Source: Bacteroidales bacterium
GTDB lineage: Bacteria > Bacteroidota > Bacteroidia > Bacteroidales > UBA932
Assembly: GCA_017509375.1 (NCBI GenBank)
Contig: JAFWPT010000026.1
Location: forward strand, 1 to 7,106
DNA: 7,106 nucleotides
Direction of reading: 5' to 3'
The position numbers and the translations under genes are program-made. Positions 6,247-7,106 of this stretch are shown here, one piece after another; the first letter of the stretch is position 1, and each line of letters begins with the position of its first letter. A model generated the notes under the pieces. It had not been told where the DNA came from and did not search any database. It worked only from the letters and a program-made list of their open reading frames with translations.

Positions 6247-6674
6247 AAACCGATCTGGCTAAGATTTTATCCGTTTCCGGGCAGCATGGCCTTTACCGAT
6301 ATCTCGCACAGGCCCGCAACGGCGTCATTGCCGAAAGCCTGAGCGATCAGAAGCGCACTGCTTTGGACACTCACAGCAAGGTGTCCACACTCAACGATAT
6401 AGCTATCTTTACATCCGAAGGTGAACTTCGACTTGCAGATGTATTTACAGCTATGAAGAAGGTAGCCGACGGCGGCAAAGCCGTACCCGTATCCAAAGAT
6501 AAGCCCGAGGCCATCAAGGATTTCTTCGCTGCAGCCGTTCCCAACTATGACGAGGACCGCTTCTACGTCTCTCATATGAAGAAGGTCCTGGACTGGTACG
6601 CAGAGCTCGAAAAGTTCGCATCTTTTGATTTCGTCACGGACGAAGAGCGCGAAAAAGAACTTGAAGAGGCTTAA
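6243..6674 (+). CDS. DUF5606 domain protein of unknown function
   Basis: This 143-residue soluble protein resembles the DUF5606 family of Bacteroidota. The family-like N-terminus reads LAKILSVSGQHGLYRYLAQA (5-24), then VIAESLSDQKRT (28-39), VSTLNDIAIFTSEGELRLADVF (47-68), and a C-terminal part with VPNYDEDRFYVSHMKKVLDWYAEL (99-122). It ends in a charged helix, EEREKELEEA. No catalytic motif, signal peptide or membrane segment is visible, and I assign no function. It starts at an ATG overlapping the coaE stop (ATGA), and its last 14 bases overlap the proposed rimO start. Expression is therefore probably coupled to both neighbours. Confidence 0.82.
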   Translation: MKTDLAKILSVSGQHGLYRYLAQARNGVIAESLSDQKRTALDTHSKVSTLNDIAIFTSEGELRLADVFTAMKKVADGGKAVPVSKDKPEAIKDFFAAAVPNYDEDRFYVSHMKKVLDWYAELEKFASFDFVTDEEREKELEEA

Positions 6675-7106
6675 GGTAATCACTTTAGGCTGTTCCAAGA
6701 ACAGCGTTGACACTGAGCATCTGCTGGCGGCCCTGCCGGCAGATGATTTTGCAGTAGTGGATGAAGGCCCTCTGGATTATCTTCTTTACAATACTTGCGG
6801 CTTTATTGGCGATGCAAAGGAAGAATCCATACAGGCAGTGCTGGAGGGCGTGGAAGCCAAAAAGCGCGGAGAAACGGGAAAGCTGATTGTATTCGGCTGT
6901 CTGTCACAACGTTATGCGTCCGAGATGCCAGCCCTTATCCCAGAGGTGGATGCCTGGTTCGGGGCAAGGGACATGAATCCTCTCCTGCGCTATCTGGGCG
7001 CGCCGCCGTCCCGGTTTACCAGCCGCTGCCAGGAGCAGCGCCGGGGCTATGCGTACCTGAAGGTTTCTGAAGGCTGCGACCGCCGCTGTTCCTACTGCGC
7101 CATTCC
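6661..7106 (+). CDS. rimO: Ribosomal protein S12 methylthiotransferase RimO, 3'-incomplete
   Basis: RimO is a radical-SAM enzyme with two iron-sulfur clusters that adds a methylthio group to the conserved aspartate of ribosomal protein S12. The first 148 codons are present and run off the window. The N-terminal methylthiotransferase domain shows its three cluster-binding cysteines: C11 in LGCSKN, C46 in NTCGFIGDAKEES and C80 in GCLSQRY. The radical-SAM motif CxxxCxxC follows (C139, C143, C146; EGCDRRCSYCAIP). NTCGFIGDAKEES and SEGCDRRCSYCAIP favour RimO over the related tRNA enzyme MiaB. The start is a TTG at 6661: it gives MKRLKVITLGCSKN, the usual family N-terminus, and no in-frame ATG lies nearby. 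This start overlaps the DUF5606 gene by 14 bases. The TRAM domain and the rest of the SAM barrel lie outside the window. Confidence 0.95.
   Translation, partial: MKRLKVITLGCSKNSVDTEHLLAALPADDFAVVDEGPLDYLLYNTCGFIGDAKEESIQAVLEGVEAKKRGETGKLIVFGCLSQRYASEMPALIPEVDAWFGARDMNPLLRYLGAPPSRFTSRCQEQRRGYAYLKVSEGCDRRCSYCAI

Noticed and set aside
6795..7070. Plus-strand open frame of 91 codons within rimO
   Set aside because: It lies in a different frame across conserved RimO cysteine motifs and has no family resemblance.
1..7106. Search for a defence system, mobile element, CRISPR, tRNA or other accessory island
   Set aside because: Every substantial stretch is accounted for by housekeeping genes; no terminal inverted repeats, transposase, integrase, regular repeat arrays or cloverleaf sequence were seen.

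Overview
The window is chromosomal housekeeping sequence from a member of the Bacteroidota, most likely order Bacteroidales. The evidence is an order-typical gene set: a PUR-family DUF3276 protein, a NusB of about 300 residues instead of about 140, a YbbR-like protein next to yajC, and a DUF5606 protein. A good TAnnTTTG -7 box lies ahead of nusB, and Shine-Dalgarno sequences are mostly absent. Base composition looks moderately GC-rich for the group, so a gut Rikenellaceae-like or uncultured Bacteroidales lineage is possible, but genus cannot be fixed from the sequence.

Layout. Bases 1-76 are unexplained and contain a stop in the uvrB frame. From base 77 the sequence is uvrB (+), without its N-terminal ~80 residues and Walker A motif, ending at 2017. 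A 90-bp convergent gap holds a perfect 8-bp hairpin. Two minus-strand genes follow: a trimeric-type purine nucleoside phosphorylase (2108-2935) and, upstream of it, a PUR-alpha-like DUF3276 nucleic-acid-binding protein (3045-3386). An 87-bp divergent promoter region (3387-3473) separates these from a tightly packed plus-strand cluster: nusB, yajC, a YbbR-like membrane-anchored gene, coaE, a DUF5606 gene and the 5' part of rimO, which runs off the end.

The six plus-strand genes look like one operon. The nusB-yajC gap is 6 bp. The next three junctions are 4-base stop/start overlaps (TTGA, ATGA, ATGA), and the last is a 14-base overlap with a TTG start for rimO. The products span rRNA transcription (NusB), Sec-associated membrane function (YajC), an extracytoplasmic YbbR protein of unknown role, the last step of coenzyme A synthesis (CoaE), an uncharacterised protein, and methylthiolation of ribosomal protein S12 (RimO). 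The common theme appears to be growth-linked housekeeping rather than one pathway.

No mobile element, CRISPR array, tRNA, rRNA, phage or defence gene was seen, and I found no convincing new biological system. The points most worth a second look are the abrupt break at the 5' end of uvrB, a CoaE with a shortened lid region, the unknown DUF5606 gene locked between coaE and rimO, and two inferred TTG starts.
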